Assembly (NCBI GenBank): GCA_947683625.1 | Contig: CANTUR010000069.1 | Span: forward strand, 3,038,001-3,102,000 | Source: Mallotus nudiflorus | Lineage: Eukaryota; Streptophyta; Magnoliopsida; Malpighiales; Euphorbiaceae | Length of the DNA stretch: 64,000 bases | Direction: 5' to 3' | Notes under the pieces: model-generated | Database searches by the model: none | The model's input: the letters and a program-made list of their open reading frames with translations, nothing else | Told to the model about the DNA's origin: nothing | Position numbers and translations under genes: made by a program | Shown here: piece by piece, positions 23,851-37,261 of the stretch | Numbering within the stretch: the first letter of the stretch is position 1 | How the letters are laid out: every line of letters begins with the position of its first letter

Positions 23851-23859
23851 TTATTTTAT

Positions 23860-25680
23860 GAGTTTTGGACCATTATTTTGATAAAAATTGGTATTTAGAA
23901 AAAAATAGGAAATAAGGTGAAAAAATGATTGAAATATTTGATAAAAAATGAAAAATAAATATTTGAAATGATGAAGAACAAGAATAAAATTAGATAATAT
24001 TTCTCAAATGAATAAATAGGAAATAAAGGTTAAAAGCTACTAAAAAAACCAAATTTATGATGATTAATTGGTCAAATTAGAACCTTTAACTTATAATGTG
24101 TCTAATTTATCAAATTAGCTCAAGATATAAATTTTGTACCCTAGATAAATTGAATGCACAACACAAATTATTGTCTCATTATCATCCCAACAATCATCAT
24201 AAATGGTTTTAAAAAAAATGAAATAACTAATTTTAAGATCTTGGTTGAATTTCAACGGTATGAATGGATACACAAAATTCAACATAACAAGCAACAAATA
24301 TAATAAAAAGCAATTATGAATATAGCAAAAGGCATAAAATAATAATTGAATAAAGAAAAGAAGACAAGTCAATATAAAATCCTTTTCGAAAACGTAATAA
24401 AAATGAAAATCAAGAAATTTCAAGATAAGATAAGAATAAAGATTATTATGAGAAAAATTATTGAAATAAAGTAAATAAAAAGGAAGATTGTGGTTGAAAT
24501 CAAGGTAGAAAATAGAAATAAGAATCATATTAGTGATTATATTAAAAATTGAATTATTTAGCCAAAATTAAGAATTAGTGAAAATAAATTGGAGAATACA
24601 TAAAAGAAATAATAAATATTAGATATATAGTAAAAAGATCAAAATATTAGAATAATAAATTAGCAATAAATTAAGAAAGGAGATGGGAATAGAAGGTGAT
24701 ATAAAATTGAATGGATGATAAATTTATTAAGAAAACAAAATAAGAAAAATAAGGAGTAAATTACAAATAGTAAATATGAATAATAAATAAAGAAATTAAA
24801 TAAATGAAAAATGGCATTGTAGAGACATATATAAAAGAAAAAAGTGGCAAGTATATGACTTAAAATAAATAAAATTAAAATATAAATTGATGTGTAGAGA
24901 AGAATTATGGTAGGAACATTACACAAATAACAATTGATATAAAGAAAGCAATGTAGTAGAGATGAATATCTGGAAATAATAAATAAATAAAATTAAAAAA
25001 AATGAGATGAGAGTAGGAATTAAAATGAGATTATGAATTAAGACATGAATTAACAATAAATAATAAATAAAATATTAAAGGGAAGTGCTTGAGAGTAGAG
25101 AAATAATATAGCATTGGAAATAAGTAAATAAAAGATAAATCAACTATAACAATAGAATTAAAGCAAAGAGATAATAGATAAAGCATAAAATTTTAAATTA
25201 AATGTAAAGAAAATAAGATTAGAGATAAAGTGAGTAGAATTGTAGAGATTATAAAGATGACAAATATGGTAATATAAAATTTAAATAAAGGTAAATAAAT
25301 CATAAATAAAACATAAAATAGATAGAATTGGAACTAGAGATTGCCACTAAAGATAGATGAACAAATTAATGATAAATAGAACATAAAACAAATAGAAAGT
25401 GAAATTGAGAGTAGAGACAATAATGAAGAAATATGAGCTAATATAAAGCAAATAATGAAATAAAAGACAAATTAAAGGAAATTAATATTAAAAATGAACA
25501 TAAATATATATATTAAACATAAAAATGTGGACAATGGAGATTGAGAGTAGAGATTGAGATTAGGAGCTTGATAATGAGCAATATATAATATTTACACAGT
25601 AAATAAAATGCTTGAAAAATAAATTGCAATAAAAGGTAAATGTTAGTAGTTAGTAAGATTAGTAATTGAGAGATTGAGAG
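23860..25680 (+). repeat. Purine-rich degenerate repeat array
   Basis: For about 1.8 kb the plus strand is overwhelmingly A and G. A core close to GAGAGTAGAGA recurs at irregular spacing (for example near 24890, 24955, 25005, 25090, 25250, 25330, 25405 and 25545), separated by AAATAAATAAAAT-like filler. A related core appears earlier near 22950. The minus-strand frames across it are hydrophobic low-complexity artefacts of this skew. Confidence 0.55.
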
Positions 25681-26000
25681 CGTTGAGATTGAGTAACAAG
25701 AGATCTATTAATGCAAAATGCATGATATAAATGCAAATGCATGCTCACACAAGTATTAAATAAATTCGGGGTGCATGCAAAGGATGATGAATGACGTAAG
25801 TCAAGGTGCATGCAACATGATGCAATTCCTAAATTCATGCAAAAATGGTAGTGATGCATATCGAGGTTCAAGCAAAATGCATCTAAGAGCTTTAAATATG
25901 ATTTACACACATGGTAGTGATATACAAAAGGCACAATGCATGCAATGCAATAATGCAAGAAACAAGAAAATTGGTTATTAATAACAATCAATAAAAGAAG
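25655..26000 (+). repeat. GCATGC-rich repeat; paralogue of the copia insertion site
   Basis: Contains repeated GCATGCAAAATG, CATGGTAGTGA and GAGAGATTGAGA phrases. The first part corresponds to 32260-32409 and the last part to 39038-39250, i.e. the sequence on either side of the Ty1/copia element. It therefore represents an approximate uninterrupted version of that site. Confidence 0.5.
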
Positions 26001-27801
26001 AAAAATTGGTTAGAGACAATAATCAAGTAATAAAAAAAAAGGAAAGATGATTAGAAGTAAAAAAAAGCATAAAAATGATGAATAATGCTTTTGAATTCAT
26101 TAATTCAATCATTAATGATCAATTGATGCTTAAGGCACACAAAAAGATCATAGAACAATAAATATGAAAAATAGACATATAATATACTCTAGACACTTAA
26201 TATTCACAACATAGACTCAAAACTATCATAAAAATAAAGAAATATATATCAAAGTTCAATAAAGAGGATATAAATCACATATAGGTCTCATTATAATACC
26301 AATTTAACCACTAAGGGCTTATTAGTACTCTTATGATCATAAATTGCATAAAAAAACACAAATAAATCACAAATATGTACACAACTTTCAATAATAAGAA
26401 ATTGGACTAAAAATAACGTAAGTTAATCATCATAAATTAAAACAAAAGCATATACATAAAGATTAAATCAAGAATCAAAGACTCAACACAAATGAGAATA
26501 GAACACTCAACATTAATGCATAACAGTAAGACACAAATACATAAAATTAGGTCACTAAATTAACACATATTTAACTCATAATTACCAAAACACAATCAAG
26601 AACATATAATAAGCAACACAATGTTGATTATTAACTAAAATCTCAATCAAAATTAAAGTAATCAAGAAATTGAATAAACTTTAAAATAAAAGTTGAATAT
26701 TAAAAAAATTGAAACAAATTAGAAAAAAATTAAATTTGATCATCCTAAGACCGTTTAGACTCATTTAGATAATATGTGATCATTGTAGAATGTGTATGAG
26801 TCATTAGGACCATTATTGGAGTCAAATCAAAGCAAAAAGGGCATGAATTGGAGGCTCGGACATGGACAACCATAATTGGGCTCTGTCTAGCCAAAATTCT
26901 TAGTGGATAACTAGATTTAGGATATGAATAACCAATTCAACTATTCCTCAGCAATTTTAGCTATTCACCTCTATATAAGGGTGAAACATGAATTTTTGCA
27001 TAAAAATTCAAAAATAATGCCCCAATCCTAAGAAATTGAACCTAAGATAAAGAGAAATGAGTTTTAGAAAGTGTTTAGCCTTAGAATATGAGGTTAAACT
27101 CACAAAAAAAAGATTGAATTAAAGAAATGGAGATCGAAAGCAAATAGGGTCAAGTGTGCACTTTGGTAGTTTAAGGGTTAATTTTGGATTAGTTGTGTTT
27201 TGATTTTTATGTTGAGATTTTAAGGATATTAAAAGGTGTTTATGGTTGTGTTTAGGCTAGAAAATAGGTAAGGATTGATGAGAGAAAGGTAAGAGAAAGA
27301 TGGTGGATGAGGAGAGTGTTTATTTTGGCTAGTTTTTCTATTTTTCACTCATTTTTTAATTTTCTTTTCTCTCTCTAACTTTTGCTATAATGATTTTTCT
27401 CTCTTTTATCATAGGCTTTCCTCCCAAAAATGCTTCCTCAAACCTTCTATATATAGATAAAAACTTGGTGGTATAGTTGTAATTAGATTACAATTAAAAG
27501 GGATATTATTACACATTAACAAATAAAAGTATATACTTGTGTCAATCCTAGTTTGACACTTGTCTAAAAATATTCTTAAATAGAATATTTTTTGCTTAGT
27601 CAGTACTCTTAGAGAATTGTGCATTACTTTATTACACACATGGGACCCGACCAGAGGTCAAAATTTTGAGTTTTTATCCAGTGATCCACATTAATACACT
27701 ATAATTTTAAAAGACAATTCGACTAAAATTTGACTTCGGGAGCTCAATTTGACCTCTAAAAAGTTTTGTTAACCAAAGTTTGAATTTTCTTCTTGTAGCT
27801 T
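26001..27801. other. Unclassified, partly LTR-like DNA
   Basis: AT-rich up to about 26740, then more complex. A TATA-like CTATATAAGGG lies at about 26965, in a context resembling an LTR promoter, but it could act on either strand. No termini, primer site or coding region were identified. It ends at the target site of the gag-only retrotransposon. Confidence 0.35.
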
Positions 27802-28558
27802 TGATATAATCCTCAAAAGGGTTAATTTGTGGAGTCTACACATCAATATAGTCAAGTACAAAGCTTAGACTAATTTTGGGGTTATTTTCTATAATGGAGT
27901 CAATAAGGAAGATTCTAGAAGATGTGAGAAAGTCAAGGATATTCTAAGTCAATGGTCAATATCCTACTTGACATGTGACATGGCATGCTTCAAAGTTTAG
28001 TTGTCATTAGTTGCTTGTTTAGTTGTCATGAGCTGTCAATTTGACTTTTCAATGTTTAGTTGTCATGAGTTATCAATTTGACTTTTCAAAGCTTAGTTGC
28101 CATATTTTTTAAGAGATCTTATTTAGTAAAGGATTTTCCTTTATAGAAGTCTTTAGGAATAAGTAAGAAAACCTATTCCTTCAAGGATTATAATGTTTAC
28201 ATGCATATATAAAGGCCATATCAATGTAGTACGAATTTAATGAAGTTTTATCAATTAATTATGAATTCTTGTGAGGTTAAAGTCCTTTTTTTTTTGTTCT
28301 TAAAAGAATTTTAGTGAATTTATCAAGTGAAGGCTTGGTACATTCAAACCTAGTTTAATTTTGACTTAAAATTGACTTTGTTAATCTTAGGTTTATATTG
28401 AAAAACCTTTAATTTTTTATAATTAAGGTTCTTAAGTATAGGTTATTTAAGGGTCTTGTTGGGAATTAGAGTTTTCCTTTGCTTGATTTATGAATGATCT
28501 TTAGCAAAGTTATCAAAATTGAATACAAGTTTAGTACAAGTTAACCACGTTCGTATCA
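27802..28558 (+). repeat. 5' LTR of the gag-only element
   Basis: 757 bp, starting TGATATAATCC and ending TTCGTATCA. It is collinear with the 3' LTR except that about 56 bp of a GTCAA-rich array are missing near 27940-27960. Confidence 0.9.
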
Positions 28559-29654
28559 TTTGGTATTAGAGCTTTGGCCCATTAATCAAGTACATATCTT
28601 TACTTTTTTTTTTGTTTGCATTTAATCCAAAAAAAAAATTATTTGTTTTGATTCGTTTTTGTGTCTTGTTTGATGTCAATTCATTTTCTTTGTGATCGTA
28701 GAGTTCAAATTCATTTTTCTTTGTTATCTTGAGTCAATTTCATTGTTTTCTTCATATTCCAATCTATTTATAGTCTTTAAATAAAAAAAATCAAATTCAT
28801 TTTTTAATTCTTGTTACTTTGCATCTTAAGAGTCTTGTTTGTCACAAATAGATATCAATTTGAGTTTGTTCTTAAGTTGGTCATTTTGCATCTGTTATAT
28901 TAAAAAAAAAAAAGAAGAAAAAAAGTTTTGAATTACGAAAAAAAAAGTTTAGTTGATTAAATTTGAATTCAATTTCACCTAAAACCATTCTAGTTTGTTG
29001 TTTTGATTCTAAATTCAATACCTTTGCCTTATTTTAATTCTAAATATTCTACTCTTTTTCTTAAGTTATGTTTGGGTTAGTTTAAGCACTTATTCCAAAT
29101 TTTCTTGTTTTTGTTTTGTTTGGATATTGTCTTTATTTGTTGTATTTTCTTTGGCTCTTATAGTTAAATTTGGGTTTAATTTTACTTTGTTTGTTTTATA
29201 TTGAGCTTAATTTGATAATTAGTAACTTAAGTTCCATAGGAATTATAAGAAAGGAATTTGAGTGGTAAAAGGCAAGTGGTGAGCTCATAAGAGGGTAAAA
29301 GCCTAATTGAGTGAAACATGAGCGTTAAGTGACATTCTTTAAGTGTAAACACGTGAGGGAGTGTTTCTTATGAGTTTTTTTCTTTTGTTTCTTTGTTTAT
29401 AATATGGAAAATCCAAAGGAGGTTGAAAAAATCTTAAATAGAAGCACTTTATGAACAAATGAGTCAATTAATAAATAGCCATAAAAAGGTTTAAGAGCGA
29501 ATAGGGAAGATGGAGCAAAGTCACAACACAATAGCCACTAAAAATCACACTGCACCAATATAAGTTCATAGAGGGAGATGGTGTGATGATGATGATGAAT
29601 CCATTTATGAAAGAAATCAAGGGAACATGAGGCAAGATAACAACCTTGGGAGTA

Positions 29655-29960
29655 TAAAGATGAAGATACTTAATTTCCATGGCAGAAGTGATCTCGAAGC
29701 ATATCTAGCATGAGAAAAGAAAGTAGATTTTAGGTTTAATTGCCATAACTACTATGAGGAAAAGAAAGTCAAGCTTGCAACCAACACGTTCATGGGTTAT
29801 GCACTAGCTTGGTGGAATTAACTAGTGGTCATAAGGAGGCATTGTGGAGAAGAAACTATTTCTATATGGCAAGAGATGAAGACTATCATGCGAAAGAGGT
29901 TTGTGCCAAATCATTATTATAAGGATTTGCATAATCAATTTCAAGGGATAAAATAAGGTT
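29655..29960 (+). pseudogene. Gypsy-type gag fragment
   Basis: In one frame the translation reads KILNFHGRSDLEAYLA, stop, EKKVDF, NCHNYYEEKKVKLAT, ALAWWN, stop, and then EMKTIMRKRFVPNHYY followed by a short basic stretch. This is the core of the plant Ty3/gypsy gag domain: the F.G..D.EAYLEWE, FTDYA..WW and RRFVP.HYYRDL-type motifs. In-frame stops replace expected Trp or Gln codons, so it is dead. The zinc knuckle normally downstream was not found. Confidence 0.8.
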
Positions 29961-30118
29961 CGAGGAATGTTGAAGTAATTAAAGTGGTTGGGAGACAAGT
30001 TAAGGAGAAGAATAAAGGGAAAGAGTGCCAACTTGAAACCTTATCTCCAAAGAGAAATTTTGAAAACTTATGCATCAATCAATAAAATGAAGAGATTCAA
30101 TCTTCATGTAGGAAAATT

Positions 30119-30412
30119 TTGGAAAGGGAAACCTATGAAGATGAGAGAAAGGAGAAGAGGGAGTTAAGTGTTAAAATAGGTTTGAGTGAGCAAGGTGAGA
30201 AATTTAAAGATCGTGTTATTGAAAAGGATGACAACATTCATATTTTGGTGAATGAAGAAAGTGTGAATAGTGGTTTTAAAGAGAAAATAGTTGATGAAGA
30301 AATTATGGAGGTGTTGGAGCAAAATAATACTAAAAGCCTTGATAAAATATTGCAAGAAGTTGAAGATAATGGCAAGTGTGTGCAACCTAGAAAAGAAATT
30401 GGTAAGAAATTA
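30119..30412 (+). CDS. Residual open frame inside the gag-only element
   Basis: A 98-aa open frame, extremely rich in Glu, Lys and Asp (charged, probably helical or coiled coil). It lies in line with the decayed gag and is followed in frame by further charged sequence after a stop. In gypsy elements of this type a charged linker follows gag. I do not recognise a domain and think it is a surviving stretch of the retroelement protein rather than a host gene. Confidence 0.35.
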
Positions 30413-31096
30413 TAAATTTTTGAAAGAGATATTGAAGCTAATAAGGAGTGTTCATAAAGTTTTGAGCAACCTAGTGAACTTGTAGAAGGATTAAATAATT
30501 ATGGAGTTGTCAAGAATGCATACTATGACTATGAAGAGTATATGAACCATGAAGAGGGAAATCTGGAAGTTTGTGCACAAAAGAGGAAACTAGAGATTGA
30601 GAGCATTATGAAGGATAAGAACATGGTTATTCATAATGATGATTCTAACAATTCTAATCTTTTTTTTCTAGTATTTTGAAAGTTATTTTACAAAGTTTTG
30701 TGCCATATAAAGATCCATCTGATGATGTTGTTGAAATGCAATAGAAGGTTAACAATCCCTTTGAAGATTCCATTCCTTGTATGAAGTATAAGAAAGAGCT
30801 ATAACATTTTATTTCTTTTAAGGGAATCTATGGAGTCTTTATTTATAGCAAGAAGAACTTAAGATATTAATGTTTCAAATTTAGATGGAAGCAACGGGTA
30901 TTCAATTCTTACATGTTCATGAATACAAGTTTTATATTGTAAGTGTGCAATCAAGTTGAAGTTGTTGTGTGGATATTACTTCAAAGGAGAGGATTTCAAT
31001 CAAGGAGTTTGTGTTTGACCCAGGAGGATATATGAATTTATCAACTTTAGAAGATGGCTATGATTTGAGGATGAATCATCTTTAAAAGAGAGGGAA

Positions 31097-31905
31097 TGAT
31101 ACGATCCTCAAAAGGGCTAATTTATGAACTCTACACATTAATATAGTCAAGTACAAAGCTTGGATGAATTTTTGGATTATTTTCTATTTTGGAGTCAATA
31201 AGGAAGATTCAAGAAGATGTGAGAAGATTTAAGGATATTCCAAGTCAAAGTCAATAAAACAAAGTCAAATTCAAATTCAAAGTCAACAAGTCAAAGTCGA
31301 TGGTCAACATCATACTTGACATGTGACATGGCATGCTTCAAAGTTTAGTTGTCATTAGTTATTTGTTTAGTTGTAATGAGTTATCAATTTGACTTTTCAA
31401 TGCTTAGTTGTCATGAGTTGTCAATTTGACTTTTTAAATCTTAGTTGTCATATTTTTTAAGGGATCCTATTTAGTAAAGGATTTTCCTTTATAAGAGTCT
31501 TTAGGAATAAGTAAGAAAACCTATTCCTTCAAGGATTAGGATGTTTATATGCATATATAAAGCCATATCAATGTAGTACAAATTTAATGAAGTTTTATTA
31601 ATTAATTCTGAATTCTTGTGAGGTTAAAGTCTTTCTCTTTTGTTCTTAAAAGAACTTTAGTGAATTTATCAAGTGAAGGCTTAGTACATTCAAACCTAGT
31701 TTAATTTAGACTTAAAATTAACTTTATTAATCTTAGGTTTATATTGAAAAAATCTTTAATTCTTTATAATTAAAGTTCTTAAGTACAAGTTATTTAAAGG
31801 TCTTATTAGGAATTAGAGTTTTCCTTTGCTTGATTTATAAACGATCCTTGGCAAAGTTATTAAGATTGAATATGGGTTTGGTACAAGTTAACCACATTCA
31901 TATCA
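31097..31905 (+). repeat. 3' LTR of the gag-only element
   Basis: 809 bp, TGATACGATCC to CATTCATATCA. It keeps the GTCAA array at about 31235-31320 that is shortened in the 5' LTR. Differences between the LTRs are many, so the insertion is not recent. Confidence 0.9.
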
Positions 31906-33804
31906 AGCTTCCTAAAGTTAAACCTAAGCTCCTAGACTGAAAACCAATTTGACAAATAGACAACATAAACATAAAATAGTCCTTTTTAAGACTTTATAAC
32001 TTACTCAAAAAATAAAACTTAACATAGACTTCCTCTCTCTCAATCCTATTTCTCAAAGTTAGGTTAGTTTCAAAAAGATTCAGTCTAGTATTAAGGTGAG
32101 GTTTTAGTGTTTCAATTGGCTTTAATTTTTCTTTTTAATCATCATTCTTGATCAATCTCATTTGATAGTGTGATATTTTTCTGCTTTCAGCATTGACCTT
32201 CAAGGTTTTGAAAAATGACCCTAACAGTTAGTAAACTTAAAAAAAAATAAAGAGCACTAGCTGGTAAACTTAGTAAATTGAGAGATTGAGATCTATGAGA
32301 TTTAATAACAAAAGATATATAAGATGCAAGTGATGATGCTAATGAAAATGAATGATTCCCACAATAAAATAATTTTAGGGTACATGTAAATATAAATGAT
32401 GCATGATGTTGTTAGAAAATAAACCCATAAAGTGTGGCCCAATTAAAATTAATTAAAGTAAAATACCAATCCTTATTAGATTAGGATTGTGTGAACTAAT
32501 CTCGTATGTTTATTATAGCATTATGTGAAGGACGTGCCAGATTAAATAAGGATATCTATAAATATGTATGTAAATTGATTCTCTATCTTCCTATGAAAAA
32601 AACAACCCTAACTCCATTTAAGGTGTGATTAAGAACTGAGGGATAAGAGAGAAAAGCTAATTTCTTATCATTGGCTTCAAGTATTAATTCTACTGCAAAT
32701 CCAAGTAAGTTTTCTATCTTGTTTATTTATTGTATCATGAAAATATTCTATTTTAAAGATCCTTATGGTTTATATTTATGATGTTTTATTATAATGAAAA
32801 TAAAACAAGTGGTATCAAAGCTTGTATTGAAAAACTGAATATTTTCTATGCATATAAATTGCTTGATTTAAGTTTTAATTAATGAATTATTTATTTTTTC
32901 TTTTCTTATGTGAAAGAAAAAATTTGGTGACCATGCAAATTCAATTCAGATTGAATATTTCTACTCATTGGTTCATATCATCAAATTCAACAATTCGTTT
33001 GATGATTGCTTTTGCCCAATATCCTTTGTTTTGGTACCAATTATATATGATTGTTAAAATTCAAGGAATGATTATTGACCCAAGTTTATTGAACCAATAA
33101 GTGATGGAGATTGGTTTGTTAAATTAGTATGGTTATTAGACTGGTATCATAGTTTTTTAGCTGGCTAGATATTTGATGACTGGCGGCAAACTTATGATGT
33201 TATTATTTATTTGTATGTACCTTTGTGTTGTGCATAATATTATGAGCTAAAAAATATAAATAAATAATTGTTAATGATCTATTAAGTTAGATTGTCTATT
33301 TTTTTAATTTTGTTCATAATTATTATGTTTAATGAGAATGATAAGATTATGATTTTGTGTTGACAAAATTCTATTACGAACATATATATGTATTTATTGT
33401 TATTGTTTATAGTAGCTAAAGTGACTTAAACTAGATTGTGTTATTACATGTATAAATTATGCTATTGATAAAATACCATGAATGATAATAAATTGGTGTT
33501 TGACAATTAATAGAATTTAAGAGTTTACTTGAAGATAAACTTTTATTCTATATGATTGTTGAACATTGTTGGGGTGTATTATTATATTTTGGTTGAATAT
33601 GTTTAATTATCCAAAGATGTTAGATGTGTTTAATTAAAATATGATGATTACCCACAATGTTTATATACATGGTATTTGAAGAACGTTGTAGTATTCACCT
33701 AAAGGAGAGCTAGTTTGTTGTTTTACTAAATCTATATTAATTATGGGCATTATGTTATATTTTGTAGTTATTGCAATTCATTCGCATGCATCACATGTTA
33801 CTAT

Positions 33805-36800
33805 ATTTAATGGTATGAACTTCTCTAAATGGCTTAAGCAAGTTGATTTCTAGTTAGACTCTACAGATCTCAACTTAACATTATTAGAAGATAAACCCAT
33901 TACTATTAATGATTCAAATAGCGAGGCTAAGAAGTTACACTTTAAGGCATGGAACGTAATAATAGATTATGCCTAAAGTTCTTATGAATGACAATTGCCA
34001 ACAACATTAAGTCTACCATTCCAAAAATAGAAAGTGCTAACAAATTTCTTACATTTATGGAAGAGTATTTTCACTTTACTGACAAGTCTCTCATTGTTAC
34101 ATTAATGGTAAAGCTCACGATCATTAAGTATGATGAGTCAAAGGGTATGCAATATCATATCATCGAGATAAATAATATCACAACAAGAGTGAAGTCCTTG
34201 GCAATGGCAGTAGAGGATTCCTTATTAGTGCAATTTATATTGAACTCACTTCCTCCTAAATATAGGCCTTTTCAAATTAACTATAACACTATAAAGGATA
34301 AATGGGATGTTAATGAATTGGCTGGTAGGATTGTTCAGGAGGAAACAAGATTAAAGAATTAGGGGAATCACACTATCAATCTTATGGGTCAAAGAGTTGA
34401 AAAATAATAAAAGTGAAAGATAACAAGTTTAAGAAAATTAAAAGGCTTGATAATGCTTTTCAGGCAGAAGAAAAGGAATGAAAGATTGATAAATGTCAAT
34501 TTTGTATCAAAGAAGGACACTGTAAAAAAGATTGCTTAAAACATAAGGCTTGGTTAAAAAAGAAAGGTATATTTTATTATGCTTCTCTAATTTTGAATCA
34601 AACTTAGATGAAGTCCCTAATAATACTTGGTGGCTTGATTTTAAAGCTATTGCTTATATGGCTAATATGATGTAGGGACTCATTATGATATGAACCATAA
34701 ATCTAACAAGTGATTTTCTATTTATGAGGAATTACATGAAGGCACCAATTGAAGGCATTGGGAATTATCATTTAATCTTAGATAATGGCTATTAATTAGA
34801 CTTATCTAAGACCATTTATGTACCTTCAATCAATAGAAACCTTATTTTTATTTCTAGACTAGACATTTATGGTTTTAATGGCAAATGTGGATCTAATAGT
34901 TTTGGTTTGTTTAAGAATTTTGGATTTATTAGTTCTGATTTTCTTATTAATGGTTTATACATACTAATAAATGATAAAAATTTTGTTGAATCCTTGCTTA
35001 CTATGCATGACATTATTAGACTTAAATGTTGCATGATGAATGAAAATTCTGCTTACTTGTGGCATAATTGTTTAGGTCATATATCCAAGGAAAGGTTATA
35101 GAGATTAGTAAATAATAAAATTCTTTTAAATCTATATTTTAATGATCTCGAGATTTGTATGAATTACATTAAGGGTAAGCAAGTCAAACATTCTAAGAAA
35201 GGAGCCATAAGAAGCACTCAGCTTCTTGAAATTATACACACTAACATTTATGGACTTTTTTACACTCTAACTATTAATGGAGAAAGATATTATATCACCT
35301 TTATTGATGATTTTTCACATTATGGTTATATCTATTTACTTTATGAAAACTCTCAATCAGTCAATGCTCTTGAGGCATACATAAAGAAGGTTAAAAGGCA
35401 ATTAGATAAAAAGGTGAAAATTGTAAGATCTAATAAAGGTGGTGAATATTATGGAAAATATGATAAGTGTGGACAATATCCTGGTCCATTTGCAAAACAC
35501 CTCGAAAGTCATGGCATATGTGCACACTATATTGTGCCATATATACCTCAATAAAATAGTGTAGCAGAAAGGCATAATCAGACTTTGATGGATATGGTTA
35601 GGAGTATGATGATTAACTCCTCTTTACCCAAATAATTATGGATGTATGCATTTAAAACTGCAACATATTTATTAAATAGGGTTCCTAGTAAGGTGGTTCA
35701 AAAGACTCCTTTTGAGTTATGGTTAGGAAGGAAACCTAATTTATGACACTTGCATGTTTAGGGTTGCCTAGTAGAAGTAAGAATTTATAATCCACATGAA
35801 AGAAATTTAGATTATTGAATTGTTAGTGATTACTTCATTAGATACCTAGAAAAATATAAAAGTGTACATATTTTATTGTCCAAAATATAGTCCGAGAATT
35901 GTTAAAACCAAAAATGCAAAATGTATTAAAAATGGTGATGTTAATGGGAGTAATGAACAACAAAATATAAAGATAAAGGATTAATGTAAATGTTCCTATA
36001 CACATGAATGTTCCTTCATCCATTACTTTACTGAATGTCGTTTCAAGTGTTGAAGGACATAATGATAATATTGAACAACATTTTAATGAAGAACCATCCC
36101 ATCAAGTAACTAACTCACATATGACTAATGCAAATGAACCATAAGAAATAGTCTTAAGAAGATCTCAAAGAAAAAGGAGATTAGTTATTTTGAATAATTA
36201 TATGGTATATTTATAAGAGTCAAATTTTGATATTAGAATTAACAAAGATCTAATTTCATATTCATAAGCCATAAATAGTGCTAAATCTGATAAATTGTTT
36301 GATGCCATGAAAGATGAGTTGAAATCAATGAAATAAAATAATGTTTGGGATCTTATTGAATTGCTTGAAAATTATAAAATAATCAGGTGTAAATGAGTCT
36401 TTAAAACAAAGCATGACTCAAAAGGCAATATTGAAAGATATAAAGTCAAACTTGTTGCTGAATTTGATAAATTGATTGATGCCATGAACGATGAGTTGAA
36501 ATCCATGAAATAAAACAATGCCTGGCATCTTGTTGAATTGCCTGAAAATTGTAAAATAGTTGGGTGTAAATGAGTCTTTAAGACACAACATAACTCAAAA
36601 GGCAATATTGAAAGATATAAAGTCAGACTTATTGCTAAGGGTTATACTAAAAAAAAATGGCATTGATTATAGAGAGAACTTTTCTCCAGTCTCAAAGAAA
36701 AATCATTAAGAATAATTATGACATTAGTTGCCCATTATGACTTAGAGCTACATCAAATGGATGTAGATCTTTTAATGAAAGGCCTATACCTAACATTATT

Positions 36801-36850
36801 TAAGGAACATATTCTGAGGATGAGCTTTGGTTATAATGATGATTAGGATG
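33805..36850 (+). pseudogene. Copia gag-pol polyprotein remnant
   Basis: In order: gag of the UBN2 type (FNGMNFSKWLKQVDF at about 33810; an open 124-aa piece at 33988-34359); a zinc knuckle CQFCIKEGHCKKDC (CX2CX4HX4C, about 34497-34540); a decayed protease region; gag-pre-integrase with LWHNCLGHISKERL (35050-35095); and the integrase core (35159-35700). The integrase has IHTNIYGLF (Asp to Asn), FIDDFSHYGY, a diverged SNKGGEY (Asp to Asn) and VAERHNQTLMDM. The start of reverse transcriptase (36295-36720) is duplicated in tandem. Sequence after LELHQMDVD is lost. It is inactive. Confidence 0.9.
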
Positions 36851-37261
36851 ATTGATTATGTAATGACACTCTAAGCTCTATTATATGTTTCTGATTTGCA
36901 TTGTGGATTTCCTATTTTTTATGTTTGTGTACACATAATTGATTTGAAGTTAAACAAGAAAGTCATTATTTGACATTATCATGCACCATTATGAAGTTAT
37001 GTTTTGAATGTTTTCAATTATGGATATGATATGATAAATTATATATGTTGTAGTATATAGAAGGGAGTATTTGATGAAACAGAACATTACTGTCATAACT
37101 TACACTAAACAATTTTCATATTATATCATTATGATAAAATCATAAAAGATTAATTATTATGAATGCAAATAAGAGTTATATTAAATTCAATTAGACTAAG
37201 TAGGAGAATGTTAGAAAATAAGCCCATAAAGTGTGACCTAATTAAAATTAATTAAAGTAAA

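Larger units (their letters stand above)
27802..31905 (+). mobile_element. Complete gag-only LTR retrotransposon (Ty3/gypsy type)
   Basis: Both LTRs are present (27802-28558 and 31097-31905), flanked by a perfect 5-bp duplication AGCTT (27797-27801 and 31906-31910). A primer site TGGTATTAGAGC at 28560-28571 matches the initiator tRNA-Met type (TGGTATCAGAGC). A polypurine tract AAAGAGAGGGAA lies just before the 3' LTR. The 2.5-kb interior has a decayed gypsy-type gag and then a charged reading frame, but no protease, reverse transcriptase, RNase H or integrase. It must therefore have been mobilised in trans, as described for TR-GAG-type elements. Confidence 0.9.

Noticed and set aside
24115..24926. 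Minus-strand frames of 137 and 88 aa that look like membrane proteins
   Set aside because: The hydrophobic appearance comes from the A/G skew of the repeat array; neither has a conserved motif.
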